Positions 27,231 through 37,800 of a stretch of DNA of 45,886 bases are shown here, piece by piece (the first letter of the stretch is position 1; each line of letters starts with the position of its first letter). Origin of the DNA: an uncultured Verrucomicrobia subdivision 3 bacterium (GTDB lineage Bacteria > Verrucomicrobiota > Verrucomicrobiia > Limisphaerales > UBA11358); NCBI GenBank assembly GCA_903875465.1, contig CAIQWB010000037.1, forward strand, positions 1 through 45,886, written 5' to 3'. Both the position numbers and the translations under genes were made by a program. The notes under the pieces are model-generated. The model was not told the DNA's origin. It did not search any database and saw only the letters and a program-made list of their open reading frames with translations.

Positions 27231-27634
27231 GATCTTTTTCGTATAATTTTTTCTATTCTTTTGTTCGACTGAGTTTAATTGAGTTTCCTTGAGAACGGTC
27301 TACCGTTCCATCGTTGTCCCTAACTGTCAAATTTGAATTTGAATTTTTTTATTTAACCACACAGGCCCCTTCAGCTCCAGCGCTGGAAGTCCCGGAGCGA
27401 TCAACATTAATAATCAATGGGCATAAGCCACGTATTACCTTCCGGCAGGCTTGGTCGGGGCATCTTTCGGCTCATGTGCCGGTCAATAATTTGCTTCAAA
27501 AAGCTTGTTCAAACGTCTCCAGCACTAGCCCTGCCGGCGGCTAATTATGCGGTTAGTGGCCGACAAGTCATTGGCCGTAAGTGCCGGTTATTTTGGTCGT
27601 GCTATCTAATCCAATTGTGTTACAATCATAAACC
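27231..27634. other. Divergent intergenic region with a candidate -10 box
   Basis: No gene is seen in these 404 bases. TACAAT at 27621-27626 lies 8 bases before the helicase ATG and could be a -10 for a leaderless transcript, but no -35 stands at the right distance. On the minus strand a TTGACA (27326-27331) points at the CHRD gene, again without a clear -10. An AT-rich direct repeat (AATTTGAATTTGAA) lies next to it. Confidence 0.35.
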
Positions 27635-28930
27635 ATGCCATTTCGCAGCCTTGGCCTAGATGCCAAAATATTGACCGCCGTGCAGGAAGCCGGCTATACG
27701 GAACCGACGCCGATTCAAACCGCCGCCATCCCGCCAATCCTGGCGGGCCACGACCTCATTGGGATTGCCCAGACAGGAACCGGCAAGACGGCCGCTTTTA
27801 CCCTGCCCATGCTGACCAAGCTCGCCACCCCAGTGGCCGGTCCTCGGCGCACCCGCGTGCTGGTGCTCGCTCCCACGCGCGAACTGGTCGTCCAAATTCA
27901 GGATAACGTGCGCGCCTATGCCAAACACCTCCCGGTAAGTGTCGCCACCGTCTTCGGCGGGGTTGGTGAGCAACCGCAGATCAAGGCCCTCCGCTCGGCC
28001 ACCGACATCGTGATCGCCTGCCCTGGCCGCCTGCTGGACTTGATGGGCCAGCGTTGCGCAGATTTTAGCGGCTTGCAATTTCTCGTGCTGGATGAGGCCG
28101 ACCGCATGCTGGACATGGGTTTCATCCCCTCCATTCGGAAGATCATCAATGCCCTGCCTCGCAACCGGCAAACACTGATGTTCTCCGCCACCCTCTCCAA
28201 GGAAATTGAATCCCTCACCCACGAATTCCAACGTGCCCCCAAGATCATCCAAATCGGCCGCCGGTCCAACCCGGCGGAAACCGTCACCCAATTTGTTTAT
28301 GAGGTGCCCAAGCACCTGAAGTCAGCCCTGCTGGTCCATCTGCTGGAGGATCCAGGCATGAACATGGTGCTGGTGTTTTCCCGCATGAAACACGGGGCGG
28401 ATCGTATTGCGCGACACTTGGAGACCAAAGGAATCCGCACCGCGACCCTGCATTCCAACCGTTCGCAAAGCCAGCGTTTGCGGGCGTTGAAAGATTTCAA
28501 AACCGGTGCGGTCCGGGTGCTGGTGGCTACGGACATCGCCGCCCGCGGGATTGATGTGGATGGCATTTCGCACGTGGTTAATTATGACTTCCCCATGCAC
28601 GCGGAAGATTATGTTCATCGTATTGGCCGCACGGGCCGGGCGCAAGCCGTGGGGGATGCCATTAGTTTCGTTACCCATGAGGATCACAGTGAATTGCGCG
28701 CCCTGGAGCGGTTCATTGGCCGCGGCATCATTCGCAAACGCGCGGAAGGCTTTAATTACAATGCGGCCCCTGCTCCTTCATTCAGCACGGACGAGCGCGA
28801 GCGCCGCGGTCCGCACGGGCGCCCGCAACGCGCGGGAAATCCGCAGCGTCCGGGCTACTCCACCTCGCCACAACGCAGTGGTTCGGCGGGTTCCCCCCGG
28901 TCGAGCGGGCCGAGCCGTTGGGGCCGGTGA
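27635..28930 (+). CDS. rhlE: DEAD-box RNA helicase, RhlE-like
   Basis: A 431-residue ATP-dependent RNA helicase. Motifs run in order: Q motif YTEPTPIQ (21-28), Walker A AQTGTGKT (Lys51), PTREL (80-84), DEAD (153-156), SAT (184-186), then the second RecA domain with LVFSRMKHGADR, VLVATDIAARGIDVDG and HRIGRTGR. The C-terminal ~60 residues are Arg/Gly/Ser/Pro-rich with RGP and QRPG repeats, a disordered RNA-binding tail typical of RhlE/CsdA-type proteins that help ribosome assembly and mRNA turnover, often in the cold. The start is ATG at 27635 with no Shine-Dalgarno sequence. The RhlE rather than DeaD assignment rests on length and tail. The serpin gene follows on the same strand after 85 bases. 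Confidence 0.95.
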   Translation: MPFRSLGLDAKILTAVQEAGYTEPTPIQTAAIPPILAGHDLIGIAQTGTGKTAAFTLPMLTKLATPVAGPRRTRVLVLAPTRELVVQIQDNVRAYAKHLPVSVATVFGGVGEQPQIKALRSATDIVIACPGRLLDLMGQRCADFSGLQFLVLDEADRMLDMGFIPSIRKIINALPRNRQTLMFSATLSKEIESLTHEFQRAPKIIQIGRRSNPAETVTQFVYEVPKHLKSALLVHLLEDPGMNMVLVFSRMKHGADRIARHLETKGIRTATLHSNRSQSQRLRALKDFKTGAVRVLVATDIAARGIDVDGISHVVNYDFPMHAEDYVHRIGRTGRAQAVGDAISFVTHEDHSELRALERFIGRGIIRKRAEGFNYNAAPAPSFSTDERERRGPHGRPQRAGNPQRPGYSTSPQRSGSAGSPRSSGPSRWGR

Positions 28931-29015
28931 GTTGGCGGCGGCTGGCAGCCTGACGTCTCCTTTGGGCATTTGCAATTTGTGTTTTGCCCGTTTATGGGCA
29001 AGGTTGTGGTTGTCC

Positions 29016-30275
29016 ATGAGACCAACCATATTTCTTCTGGCTGCCCTGATAACTTGCCAGGCCGGCCTCGCCGGCTTGGCTGACTCCAGCGCGGCCCATG
29101 CCATCAATGCCTTGGGCATAGACCTCCTGCGCCAAACTGCGACGGCCCATGACAATACCCTGCTGTCGCCTTTTTCCATTCAGATGGCCATGGCCATGAC
29201 CACGGCCGGGGCAGACGGTGCGACCCGGGATGAAATGGGTCGGGTATTGCACTATCCTGCCTCACAAAACTCTTTGGACCAATCCTTCGCGGAGTTGCAA
29301 AAGCAATTAACCGGGATCGCCCAGCGGCAAGCCCTCCAGTCGGAATCGCAAAAAAGGTATGGGATTACCAATCAACCACTCACAGTGATTACCGCCAACC
29401 GCTTGTATGTCGAGCAGGGATATGCCTTTCGATCCGAATTCCTTTCCCTGCTACAGGACAATTACCTGGCCGCGTTGGAGCCCGTGGATTTCATCGGCAA
29501 CGCCGCCAGTGCCACCATTCAGATTAACACCTGGGTGGCGGACCAAACCCGGCAGCGGATCCGGGATTTGATTCCGCCGGGTGCCTTGAGCCCCGCCACC
29601 CGGCTGGTCTTGGTAAATGCGATCTATTTGAAAGCGCCGTGGAATGAGCCCTTTAATGCCAATGCCACGCAGTCGCAACCGTTCCACGGACTGGCCGATC
29701 CCGCGGCGAGGGTGCCCACCATGATGCTGCATCATGCCTTGGGTTGTGCCCGCCGGGAAGGCTACCAGGTTGTGGTCATCCCTTATGCCGGGGCGGAATT
29801 GCAATTGGTTGTCTGGCTGCCGGACGCAGTTGATGGGCTCTCGGCCCTGACTGCGGCCCTGTCACCGGAAATGCTGGCGGCCGCCGCCGAATTGCCGGAA
29901 CAGTCGGTGACATTATATTTGCCCAAATTTAAGATGGAACCTCCCGTGTTGTCGCTGACCAGGGCTCTGAAGTCTCTGGGCATGACCACCGCCTTTAATG
30001 AGCCCAAGGGCAGTGCCAATTTCGATCGCATGGCACCTCGCCGCCCGGATGATTACCTCTATATTTCAGACATCTTCCACAAAACGTTCCTCACCCTCAA
30101 TGAATCCGGTACCGAGGCAGCGGCCGCCACCGCAGTAAGCATGGCCAGGTTTTTGGGTATAAGCCAGCATCCGCCTCCAGTGGTGGTGCGGGTGGATCAT
30201 CCCTTCCTGTTTGCCATTCAACACCGGGCGAGCGGAGCTTGTCTCTTTTTGGGGCAAATGACCGATCCAAGATGA
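29016..30275 (+). CDS. Secreted inhibitory-type serpin
   Basis: 419 residues from the ATG at 29016. The frame is open further up, into the helicase gene, but this ATG gives a signal peptide (MRPTIFLLAALITCQAGLAG). The mature domain (about 27-419) has serpin landmarks: NTLLSPFSIQMAMAM, LVLVNAIYLKAPW, LPKFKMEPPVL and the C-terminal VDHPFLFAI. The reactive-centre hinge GTEAAAATAVSM (from Gly365) has the small residues needed for loop insertion, so it should be a suicide inhibitor of proteases. Counting from the hinge as in antitrypsin puts P1 at Phe379, with Arg378 at P2: a chymotrypsin-like target, or a trypsin-like one if the loop is shifted. It may protect the cell surface from foreign proteases or restrain its own. 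A 6-bp stem-loop (TTGCCC/GGGCAA, 28984-29001) precedes it. Confidence 0.93.
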   Translation: MRPTIFLLAALITCQAGLAGLADSSAAHAINALGIDLLRQTATAHDNTLLSPFSIQMAMAMTTAGADGATRDEMGRVLHYPASQNSLDQSFAELQKQLTGIAQRQALQSESQKRYGITNQPLTVITANRLYVEQGYAFRSEFLSLLQDNYLAALEPVDFIGNAASATIQINTWVADQTRQRIRDLIPPGALSPATRLVLVNAIYLKAPWNEPFNANATQSQPFHGLADPAARVPTMMLHHALGCARREGYQVVVIPYAGAELQLVVWLPDAVDGLSALTAALSPEMLAAAAELPEQSVTLYLPKFKMEPPVLSLTRALKSLGMTTAFNEPKGSANFDRMAPRRPDDYLYISDIFHKTFLTLNESGTEAAAATAVSMARFLGISQHPPPVVVRVDHPFLFAIQHRASGACLFLGQMTDPR

Positions 30276-30382
30276 TCGAAATTTCTTGTTTGCATCCGTA
30301 AAATTATTGGGCCGGTGCTTGCATTACCTTGATAATTCGCGGAATATAGGCCACTGATTAACTGTAAAAAGGTTGCCCAATT

Positions 30383-32914
30383 ATGACGCCAGCGACAGTT
30401 CCCCCAACCGAGTCCGCCCGCTTGGACGCTCTGCAACGTTATGCAATCTTGGATACCCTGCCGGAACCGGAGTTTGATGACCTCACCCAACTGGCCTCCT
30501 TGATTTGCGGTACGCCCATCGCCCTGATTTCGCTGGTGGATGAGCATCGTCAATGGTTCAAAAGCCGGGTGGGTTTATCAGATTCCGAAACTCCCCGGAC
30601 CTATTCCTTTTGCGCTCACACCCTGGCCACTGGGGAATTATTGGAAGTACCCAACGCCCTCGCGGACGAACGCTTCAAGGACAATCCGCTGGTCACCGGC
30701 CACCCGGATATTCGCTTTTATGCTGGCGCGCCACTCACCACTGCGGATGGCTACAACCTGGGTTCACTCTGCGTCATCGATCGCGTACCCCGCCACCTCA
30801 ACAGCGGGCAACGCGAAGCCTTGGGCCGCCTGAGTCGTCAGGTAATGGCCCAACTGGAGTTGCACCGTTCCCTGCGGGTAATCAACACCCAGGCTACCTT
30901 TCAAAATGCCATTCTCGCGGGGGCGAATTACGCCATCATCTCCACCGATCCCAACGGCATCATCCAGACATTCAATGCCGGCGCTGAAGCCATGCTGGGG
31001 TACCGGGCGGCCGAATTGGTGGGTAAAACCACACCCGCTTTAATTCATGACCCGGCGGAAGTCACCGCCCGGGCCGCGGAATTAACGCGCGAGTTGGGTC
31101 GGGAGATACTACCTGGCTTTGAGGTTTTCGTGGCCCGCGCCCGCCAGCAACCCCATGAGGAACGAGAATGGACTTACCTGCGGAAAGATGGCACCCGGCT
31201 GCCCGTCTTGCTGTCGGTGACCATATTGAAAGGCGAGGATGGACAAATCACCGGTTTTCTCGGCATTGCCTCGGACATTACCGAACGTAAACGGGTGGCC
31301 GCTGAATTAGTCCGGGCCAAGGAGGCTGCCGAGGCTGCGAGCAGGGCAAAAAGCGATTTCTTGGCGGTCATGAGCCATGAAATCCGCACCCCCATGAATG
31401 CCATTATTGGCATGACCTCGCTCTTGATGGAAACGCGACTGGAAAACCGCCAGCGCGAATTTGTCAGTGCCGTGTACAACAGTGGTGAGGCGCTTCTGGA
31501 AATCATCAACGACATTCTGGACTTCTCCAAAATTGAATCTTCCCAGCTTAAACTAGAGCCGGAGGATTTTGATTTGCGTCTGGTTACTGAAGGGATTTTT
31601 GAATTGCTGGCTCCGCGGGCGGAGGGCAAGGGCTTGGAATTTGCGGCGATCATTGCCCCGGAAGTGCCCTTCATCGTCAATGGCGATGACGGGCGATTAC
31701 GCCAGGTGTTGGTCAATCTGCTCACCAATTCCATCAAATTTACGGAGAAGGGGCGGGTGGTATTGCGGGTGGTTTGCGACCAATGGAAGCCGGACCACGT
31801 TCGCTTAAAGTTTTCCGTCACCGATACGGGCATCGGCATTCCGCCAGAGAAACAATTGCAGTTGTTCCAGCCATTTTGCCAGGGGGATTCCACCACCCGG
31901 CGGCAGTATGGCGGCACTGGCTTGGGGTTGGCCATTTCCAAACGGTTGGTAGAATTGATGGGCGGGGAGATTGGTTTGATCAGCAGCGAGGGAGAGGGCT
32001 CCACCTTTTGGTTTGCGTTGGACTTTGGCTACCAGGCCCAATTGGCCGCCAATCGAGGCGAGGCTGATTTCAGTTCAGTCTACGTGGTTGTGGCGAATAG
32101 CCATGATAGTTCCGCCGAATCTGCCGAGGCCATGCTGGCAGCCTGGGGCGTGGCCGCACAACGCGTGACCGGTGGGACCGAAGCCATGGCGGCGGTCCAG
32201 TCCGCCCGGGCCCGGGGGACCACCCACGTGGTTGTGCTCGCCGATGAAAAACTGCCAGACATGAATGGCACCGACCTGGCCCGCATGGTGGCTCAAAATC
32301 CTCAAACGAGCGGGGCGCGCATCGTCCTGCTGACCCATCGCTCGCTCATGAATGAGCCCGTATCTCCCTTGCGCGGGGATGCATGGATGTTTAAGCCCCT
32401 CAAACAGTCCCAACTATACAATTATCTCATATCCCTCGTCCATCGCCAGGGACCGTCTACCAGCGTCCCTGACGCCATGCCGGCCAGTGCCCCGGTGTTT
32501 ATCGGCCAAAAATTGCGCATTTTGGTTGCCGAAGACCATGATATAAACCGCCGACTAACCATGCTGGTTTTGGAAAAGCTGGGCTGCAAGGCCGAGTTCG
32601 CCAAAGACGGCTTGGAAGTCCTCGCCTGTTGGAAGAAAAATCCCAGCGATGTCATTTTGATGGATTGCCAGATGCCCTTCATGGATGGCTTCGAAGCCAC
32701 TCGCGAAATCCGCCGGCTTGAAACCGCCGAAGGCCGGCCGCCAGCCCGGCGCACTTATATCATCGCCCTCACAGCGAATGCCTTGAAGGATGAACGGGAA
32801 AATTGTATTGAGTGCGGGATGGACGATTATTTATCGAAACCTTTTCGCACCGATGGTTTGCGGGAAGCCTTGCAACGCGCCGCCGTCGCCCTCGGCATCG
32901 CTGCCCGCACTTGA
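30383..32914 (+). CDS. Hybrid sensor histidine kinase (GAF-PAS-HisKA-HATPase-REC-REC)
   Basis: 843 residues, cytoplasmic (no transmembrane segment). A GAF domain (about 20-165) contains the common YSFCAHTL and FYAGAPL. A PAS domain (about 170-305) starts ILAGANYAIISTDPNGIIQ. HisKA has SHEIRTPMNAIIGM with phospho-acceptor His332. The ATPase has NLLTNSIKF (N box), DTGIGIP and GTGLGLAIS. Two receiver domains follow. The first (about 564-688) keeps Asp621 and Lys671 but has lost the acidic pair (VVANSHD). The second (about 710-835) is complete: D718, D761, T797, K819. No output regulator is adjacent, so signals probably leave through a phosphotransfer protein elsewhere. A weak AAGG lies 13 bases before the ATG. 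The TrhO-RluA gene follows within 31 bases. Confidence 0.95.
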   Translation: MTPATVPPTESARLDALQRYAILDTLPEPEFDDLTQLASLICGTPIALISLVDEHRQWFKSRVGLSDSETPRTYSFCAHTLATGELLEVPNALADERFKDNPLVTGHPDIRFYAGAPLTTADGYNLGSLCVIDRVPRHLNSGQREALGRLSRQVMAQLELHRSLRVINTQATFQNAILAGANYAIISTDPNGIIQTFNAGAEAMLGYRAAELVGKTTPALIHDPAEVTARAAELTRELGREILPGFEVFVARARQQPHEEREWTYLRKDGTRLPVLLSVTILKGEDGQITGFLGIASDITERKRVAAELVRAKEAAEAASRAKSDFLAVMSHEIRTPMNAIIGMTSLLMETRLENRQREFVSAVYNSGEALLEIINDILDFSKIESSQLKLEPEDFDLRLVTEGIFELLAPRAEGKGLEFAAIIAPEVPFIVNGDDGRLRQVLVNLLTNSIKFTEKGRVVLRVVCDQWKPDHVRLKFSVTDTGIGIPPEKQLQLFQPFCQGDSTTRRQYGGTGLGLAISKRLVELMGGEIGLISSEGEGSTFWFALDFGYQAQLAANRGEADFSSVYVVVANSHDSSAESAEAMLAAWGVAAQRVTGGTEAMAAVQSARARGTTHVVVLADEKLPDMNGTDLARMVAQNPQTSGARIVLLTHRSLMNEPVSPLRGDAWMFKPLKQSQLYNYLISLVHRQGPSTSVPDAMPASAPVFIGQKLRILVAEDHDINRRLTMLVLEKLGCKAEFAKDGLEVLACWKKNPSDVILMDCQMPFMDGFEATREIRRLETAEGRPPARRTYIIALTANALKDERENCIECGMDDYLSKPFRTDGLREALQRAAVALGIAART

Positions 32915-32945
32915 ACCGCCGGAACCCTGCCTGCCGATTCCCAAA

Positions 32946-34742
32946 GTGGCCATCACTAAGACCCTCAATGTTGCCGCTTACAAGTTTGTCACACTCACGG
33001 AACTCCGGTCTTTGCGCTCCCGGTTGCTGGCCTTGTGTAAAAGCTGGGAGCTCAGAGGCACCATTTTGCTAAGTCACGAGGGGATTAATCTCTTTGTGGC
33101 CGGCGTGCCTGAGTCAATTCACTCCCTGCTGGCCGAATTGCGCAGTTGGCCCGGGCTGGGAGCGCTTGAACCAAAATTTAGCGAAACCGAGCAACAACCG
33201 TTCCGCCGAATGCTGGTGCGCTTGAAAAAGGAAATCATCGCGTTTGGCGTGGACGGCATCAACCCCGCGCTGCGCACCTCACCCAAATTGCCACCGGCCA
33301 CCTTGAAACAATGGCTCGATGAAGGCCGGGCCATTACCCTGCTTGATACGCGCAACAATTACGAAATCAAATTGGGTACCTTCAAACAAGCCCTGCCCAT
33401 CGGCGTGGACCAGTTTCGCGATTTTCCCGCCGCCGTGGGAAAATTGCCCGACACCCTCAAGGAACAGCCCATCGTGATGTTTTGCACCGGCGGCATCCGT
33501 TGTGAAAAAGCCGGCCCCTTCATGGAACGCGAGGGCTTCAAAAATGTGTTCCAACTCGAGGGCGGCATCCTCAAATATTTTGAGGATTGTGGCGGCGCGC
33601 ATTACGATGGCGAGTGCTTTGTCTTCGACCAGCGCGTGGGCCTGGATCCGAATTTGCAGGAAACTGAATCCAACCAGTGTTATGCCTGCCAGACCCCGCT
33701 GACTGCTGGCGAACAGGAAGATATACGTTATGTGGCCGGGCAATCCTGCCCCTTTTGCTTCAAAACTCCCGCCGAGCAATTGGCCGTCACACTCGCCGGG
33801 CGCCACGCCGCCATCCAGCGCGTGTGCTCCCCCCTGCCCGGCAGCGTGCCCCATGACAATTTCAAATCTATTAATGTACCGGCTGATTGCGATGGCCAGC
33901 CCCTGCTCGCCACCCTGTGCCGGGTGGTAAAAAATATTTCCGCCGAAGTCTGGACCGCCGAGTGCGCGCGTGGTTTGGTGGTCAACCAAGACCGGCAGCC
34001 CGTGGCTCCCGGCCGCATTGTTCGGATGGGCGAACGGTACCGGCATATTTTTCCGGGCATCGTGGAACCAGCCGTCAATGGCCGCGTGGAAATTTTGCAC
34101 GAAGACGAGGCTTTGATTGTGCTCAACAAGCCCGCGCCCCTGCCCATGCATGCCGGCGGCCGTTTCTACCGCAACACCCTTCAGCACATCCTCAACGAGG
34201 TATATCATCCGCAAAAACCCCATCCCGCCCACCGGCTGGATGCGAATACCACCGGTCTGGTGCTGGTCACGCGCACCCGCCACTTCGCTGGTCGCCTACA
34301 GCCGCAATTTGCCCGGGGCCGTGTCGAAAAACGCTACCTGGTCCGGGTCCAAGGCCACCCCGCCGAAACTGCGTTTACTTGCAACGCCCCCATCAGCGCC
34401 CAGTCCGGCGAAACCGGCTCCCGCACCGTAGACTGGGATGACGGGTTGTCTGCCCGCACTGAATTTACCGTACGCGCGCGCCTGCCGGATGGCACCTGCC
34501 TTCTGGAAGCTCGGCCCCTCACCGGCCGAACCAATCAAATTCGCGTCCACCTTTGGCACCTTGGCTTACCCGTCTGCGGTGATACCGTCTACCTGCCCGG
34601 TCAGACCGTCGGAGACACCCAAACCCTGCGCCTGGAAGATCCGCCCCTCTGCCTCCACGCCTGGCATATCAAATTCATCCATCCCCTGACTTGCCAGCCG
34701 GTCGAGTTCACCGCCCCGCCCCCGTTATGGTACGGGGATTAA
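32946..34742 (+). CDS. TrhO-type rhodanese fused to RluA-family pseudouridine synthase
   Basis: 598 residues from the GTG at 32946, chosen because family similarity begins there (AITKTLNVAAYKF); the frame is open back into the histidine kinase gene, but that part does not look like protein. Residues 1 to about 275 match TrhO/YceA, which hydroxylates uridine-34 of tRNAs: HEGINLF, DTRNNYE and CTGGIRCEKAG with active Cys180. Two Cys pairs (C245/C248 and C268/C271) may bind zinc. An S4-like RNA-binding segment (about 305-372) and an RluA pseudouridine synthase domain (about 380-595) follow: HRLDANTTGLVLV with catalytic Asp432 and GRTNQIRVHLWHLGLPVCGD. One polypeptide therefore joins two RNA uridine modifications. 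The RNA site of the synthase half is unknown. It may be co-transcribed with the kinase. Confidence 0.93.
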   Translation: MAITKTLNVAAYKFVTLTELRSLRSRLLALCKSWELRGTILLSHEGINLFVAGVPESIHSLLAELRSWPGLGALEPKFSETEQQPFRRMLVRLKKEIIAFGVDGINPALRTSPKLPPATLKQWLDEGRAITLLDTRNNYEIKLGTFKQALPIGVDQFRDFPAAVGKLPDTLKEQPIVMFCTGGIRCEKAGPFMEREGFKNVFQLEGGILKYFEDCGGAHYDGECFVFDQRVGLDPNLQETESNQCYACQTPLTAGEQEDIRYVAGQSCPFCFKTPAEQLAVTLAGRHAAIQRVCSPLPGSVPHDNFKSINVPADCDGQPLLATLCRVVKNISAEVWTAECARGLVVNQDRQPVAPGRIVRMGERYRHIFPGIVEPAVNGRVEILHEDEALIVLNKPAPLPMHAGGRFYRNTLQHILNEVYHPQKPHPAHRLDANTTGLVLVTRTRHFAGRLQPQFARGRVEKRYLVRVQGHPAETAFTCNAPISAQSGETGSRTVDWDDGLSARTEFTVRARLPDGTCLLEARPLTGRTNQIRVHLWHLGLPVCGDTVYLPGQTVGDTQTLRLEDPPLCLHAWHIKFIHPLTCQPVEFTAPPPLWYGD

Positions 34743-34814
34743 ACCGCTGGATCACGCATCAGGCATGGATGTTTTAACCGCAATGTATCCGGGGTAAACC
34801 TCACTTCAGTTTGA

Positions 34815-37800
34815 TCAGGGTGCTCCCCAGCCCGCGCCGGCTGTGCTTTCCTGTCGCACGACTTGGCCCCCCATGGTCTCCACAATTTCGGCCACAATAT
34901 CTTTGCCCGAGCCAGCGAATTGTTTGAGGGTGATTTCTTGTACCCGGCCATCCTGCAATTCAACCCGCACCGAATCGGCGCTGGTGGCAACGGCGGATTT
35001 CACCACTGGATGATCCTCAAAGGGTTCAATGATCGTAAGAAAACGGGCCTCAGGTCCTTGCGGGGCGCGAACCGCATACACCGTGCGGCGCTGCGCCTCA
35101 TCGCCCAGCGGATAATCACTGCCGATTACGGCCTTGAAACGCATGGCGTGAAGTCCGGTCAATTCCAGATGCACAATCCCCGGTTGCGTCTCGTTCTGCG
35201 GTTCCCCCGGCGTGGCGGTGGGATATTCATCTCCTTGAATCTTGATGGGACCGCCCAAATAATCCCGGCCCGATTTCGGCGGCTGCACCACATTTTCATA
35301 GCTCACCGGCAGGGTGGACAAAGGCAATTCCCGCCCTTCCTGAGTCACGATCCGTGCACTGGCCCAGAACAACGAGGGCTGGCGGGCCAGTTCGGTCCGG
35401 GTTTCCAATTCCAATTGTTTCACGCCCGTGATGGCCACATCCACGTCCCTCCGGCCCAAAATCCACGCCCCGCATTTACCCTCGGCCAGCGTTTGACCAT
35501 CGCCCCGCACGGAGTAAAACAACCGCTTGGAGACGTCCTGCATTTCGGGCGCGGTGCCCACCATAATTTCAGCCGTCGGCGGCCATAAGGTGTGTACGTC
35601 CAGCTTAAGGCTGCCCGATTCATTCCCGCTGGACCGGCCGCCCATTTTGCCGGCCTTCGGCCCGAAAGTCATCGCAAAGTGCCCCACCGACGGCGACACC
35701 ACGGCATACCAGTTGCAATCCGTCACAAACTGCCCGCTCCCGATCGGATCGGTGTTCCATTGCGCGTCATGCCGGAGGAGTTTTTTATTCGCCGCCGCCA
35801 AACCCAGGAAACCCTTCATTTGCAGCAAGCTTTCATAGGTATGCACATTGGTCCCTTTCACATAGTCCGCCAGCAGAATATAATCATCTGTCACCAGCAG
35901 CGCCCGGCGCTGCAGAATTTTTTCCGTGTATCCGGTGATGGAACCGTACTCCGGGGGCTGGGCGGGCATGGGTACACTGCGGCCCTCGCGCCAGGTTTTC
36001 TCGGCAAAATTCTTTACCGGCTCATTTTCATATACCATCCCACCATAAGGCGGGTTTGACCACCGGGCCTCGGCCTGCACTACTGTCGCCTGCATGAGTC
36101 TGCCGGGATGGAAGAGCAACCGCTCGCCCGCTGTGGCCTCCTGCATTTTCTGGTCCACCACCACCATGTTGTGGTTGAGTGAGGTCTGGGTGTAAAACTT
36201 GTACAGAAATGACTGGTAGCCCCAGAAAACCGATTCCGGATTCCAGAAACTGCGTCCGTAACGCATCAAGGACAGCAAATCGGTGCGGTCATAGTGCCCG
36301 TGCGCCCAGCCGTGCGTGCCGTAATGCAAGACTGCCTGGATTTGTTCCCGCACCGGCCGGTTGGTGGTTTGCGACCGGAGCAGCACCAAACCCGCATTGT
36401 CGGCATAGGCATCCTTGCGGAATTGATCCGGTGTTGGCGCGGGCAATTCCGGCACCGCGTAGAGCAAATCACGCGGGCCCCCTCCCATTTTGACCATGGC
36501 CGCATAGGCGGGATCGCGGAAGGCATAATACGCCAGTTCAAAGGGATGTCCGCTCACCTCGCTGCGATAGCCCGCCACCTGGCTTTCGGTGGAATCATTC
36601 ACCCCAAACAGCACGCCCCGCCAGTCCACAAAGGGCAGCAAGCTGTTCCATAAATCACGAATTTCCCGGTAGGGCCGGCGCGTCGGACCAAAAATATCCA
36701 CGCTCATGCCAAATGGCTTGCGCCGTTCCTCCGGGTCGGCACCACTCACCGGCAAACCACCGCTTAACTCCGTTGCCAGCATCGCCTTGGGAGCGTAACT
36801 GGCGGGCAGTCGCATGTGCAAAAAGTCCACGCCAAAAGGTGCATACGCCAGCCCGACTTGAGTAAATTCACTCGCACACCACAGGTGGTAACTGATGGCA
36901 CCTTCATACCACCAACCGTCATCCATCGTGCCCTTGGCCAGTTGGTCTGCTATCCCATCCGGACCGTTAAACCATCGCTCCGCGGAGGCCAGATCCTCCA
37001 TGGCAAGTGCGCAATAAAAGGCGCCGCAATCTTCCGCCAGATTCCAATTGTTGATGGCCCCATCATCGCTCGCCCTTTCAACGGTTTCCTGAAATTCTCG
37101 AAAGGTCGCTTCAATTTGCCGCCGATCAACAGCATTCAAAACATTCGCATCCAAAATCATGTCATAGCTCATGGCCATGTGTTGAAAAAAACCTCCTTCT
37201 TGAACCAGCGCTTGATGGCACGCCCGCAGTGTGACCGGATAACCTCGTGCTGGGTCCGAGAGCCGGCGTAGAAATTGCGCCACCTTTTCCGCATGTTCCT
37301 TGTGGCCGGCAATTTGCCAGGAATATGCGGCCGCCAGCACATCATTTTCCACTTGCGTATGAAATAAATAGGCTCCATGAGTGTCACCCGGATCATTTCC
37401 TGGCGCGCTGGCAATTTCCGGCACCTGCCACGCCGTGGCTTGCTGGACCATGCCGGCGAATTGTTGCCGGGCCCAATCATAACGGGCCACTTTGTCGCGC
37501 ACTTCCTGCCAGCCGCTGGCCTGGTGTAAAATAAAGGGATGCGGCATTTCGCAGGTGGTGATCAATTTTAACTGGCTCGCACTCACCGCCGCCCCATTGG
37601 CGATGGCCTGCAATACTTGGGTTTCATGACCGCCCGGTGGCACTCGGTCCGAGATGGGCACCCGTACCGTTATCCATCGCGCTTCGCCCGGTTGCAAATT
37701 GACTGCGTCCGGCTTCACCGTGGGCACCATTTCTTCCCAGCCATAACGCACCACCGACAGCGCCACCGACTGGCCGATCGGACTGCCGTTCTGCACCTGC

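Noticed and set aside
28506-29015. Long N-terminal extension of the serpin overlapping the helicase
   Set aside because: It overlaps the helicase C-terminus in another frame and does not look like protein; the ATG at 29016 starts a proper signal peptide.
32790-32945. Extension of the TrhO-RluA protein into the histidine kinase gene
   Set aside because: The residues are a frame-shifted reading of the receiver domain; family similarity starts at about 32946.
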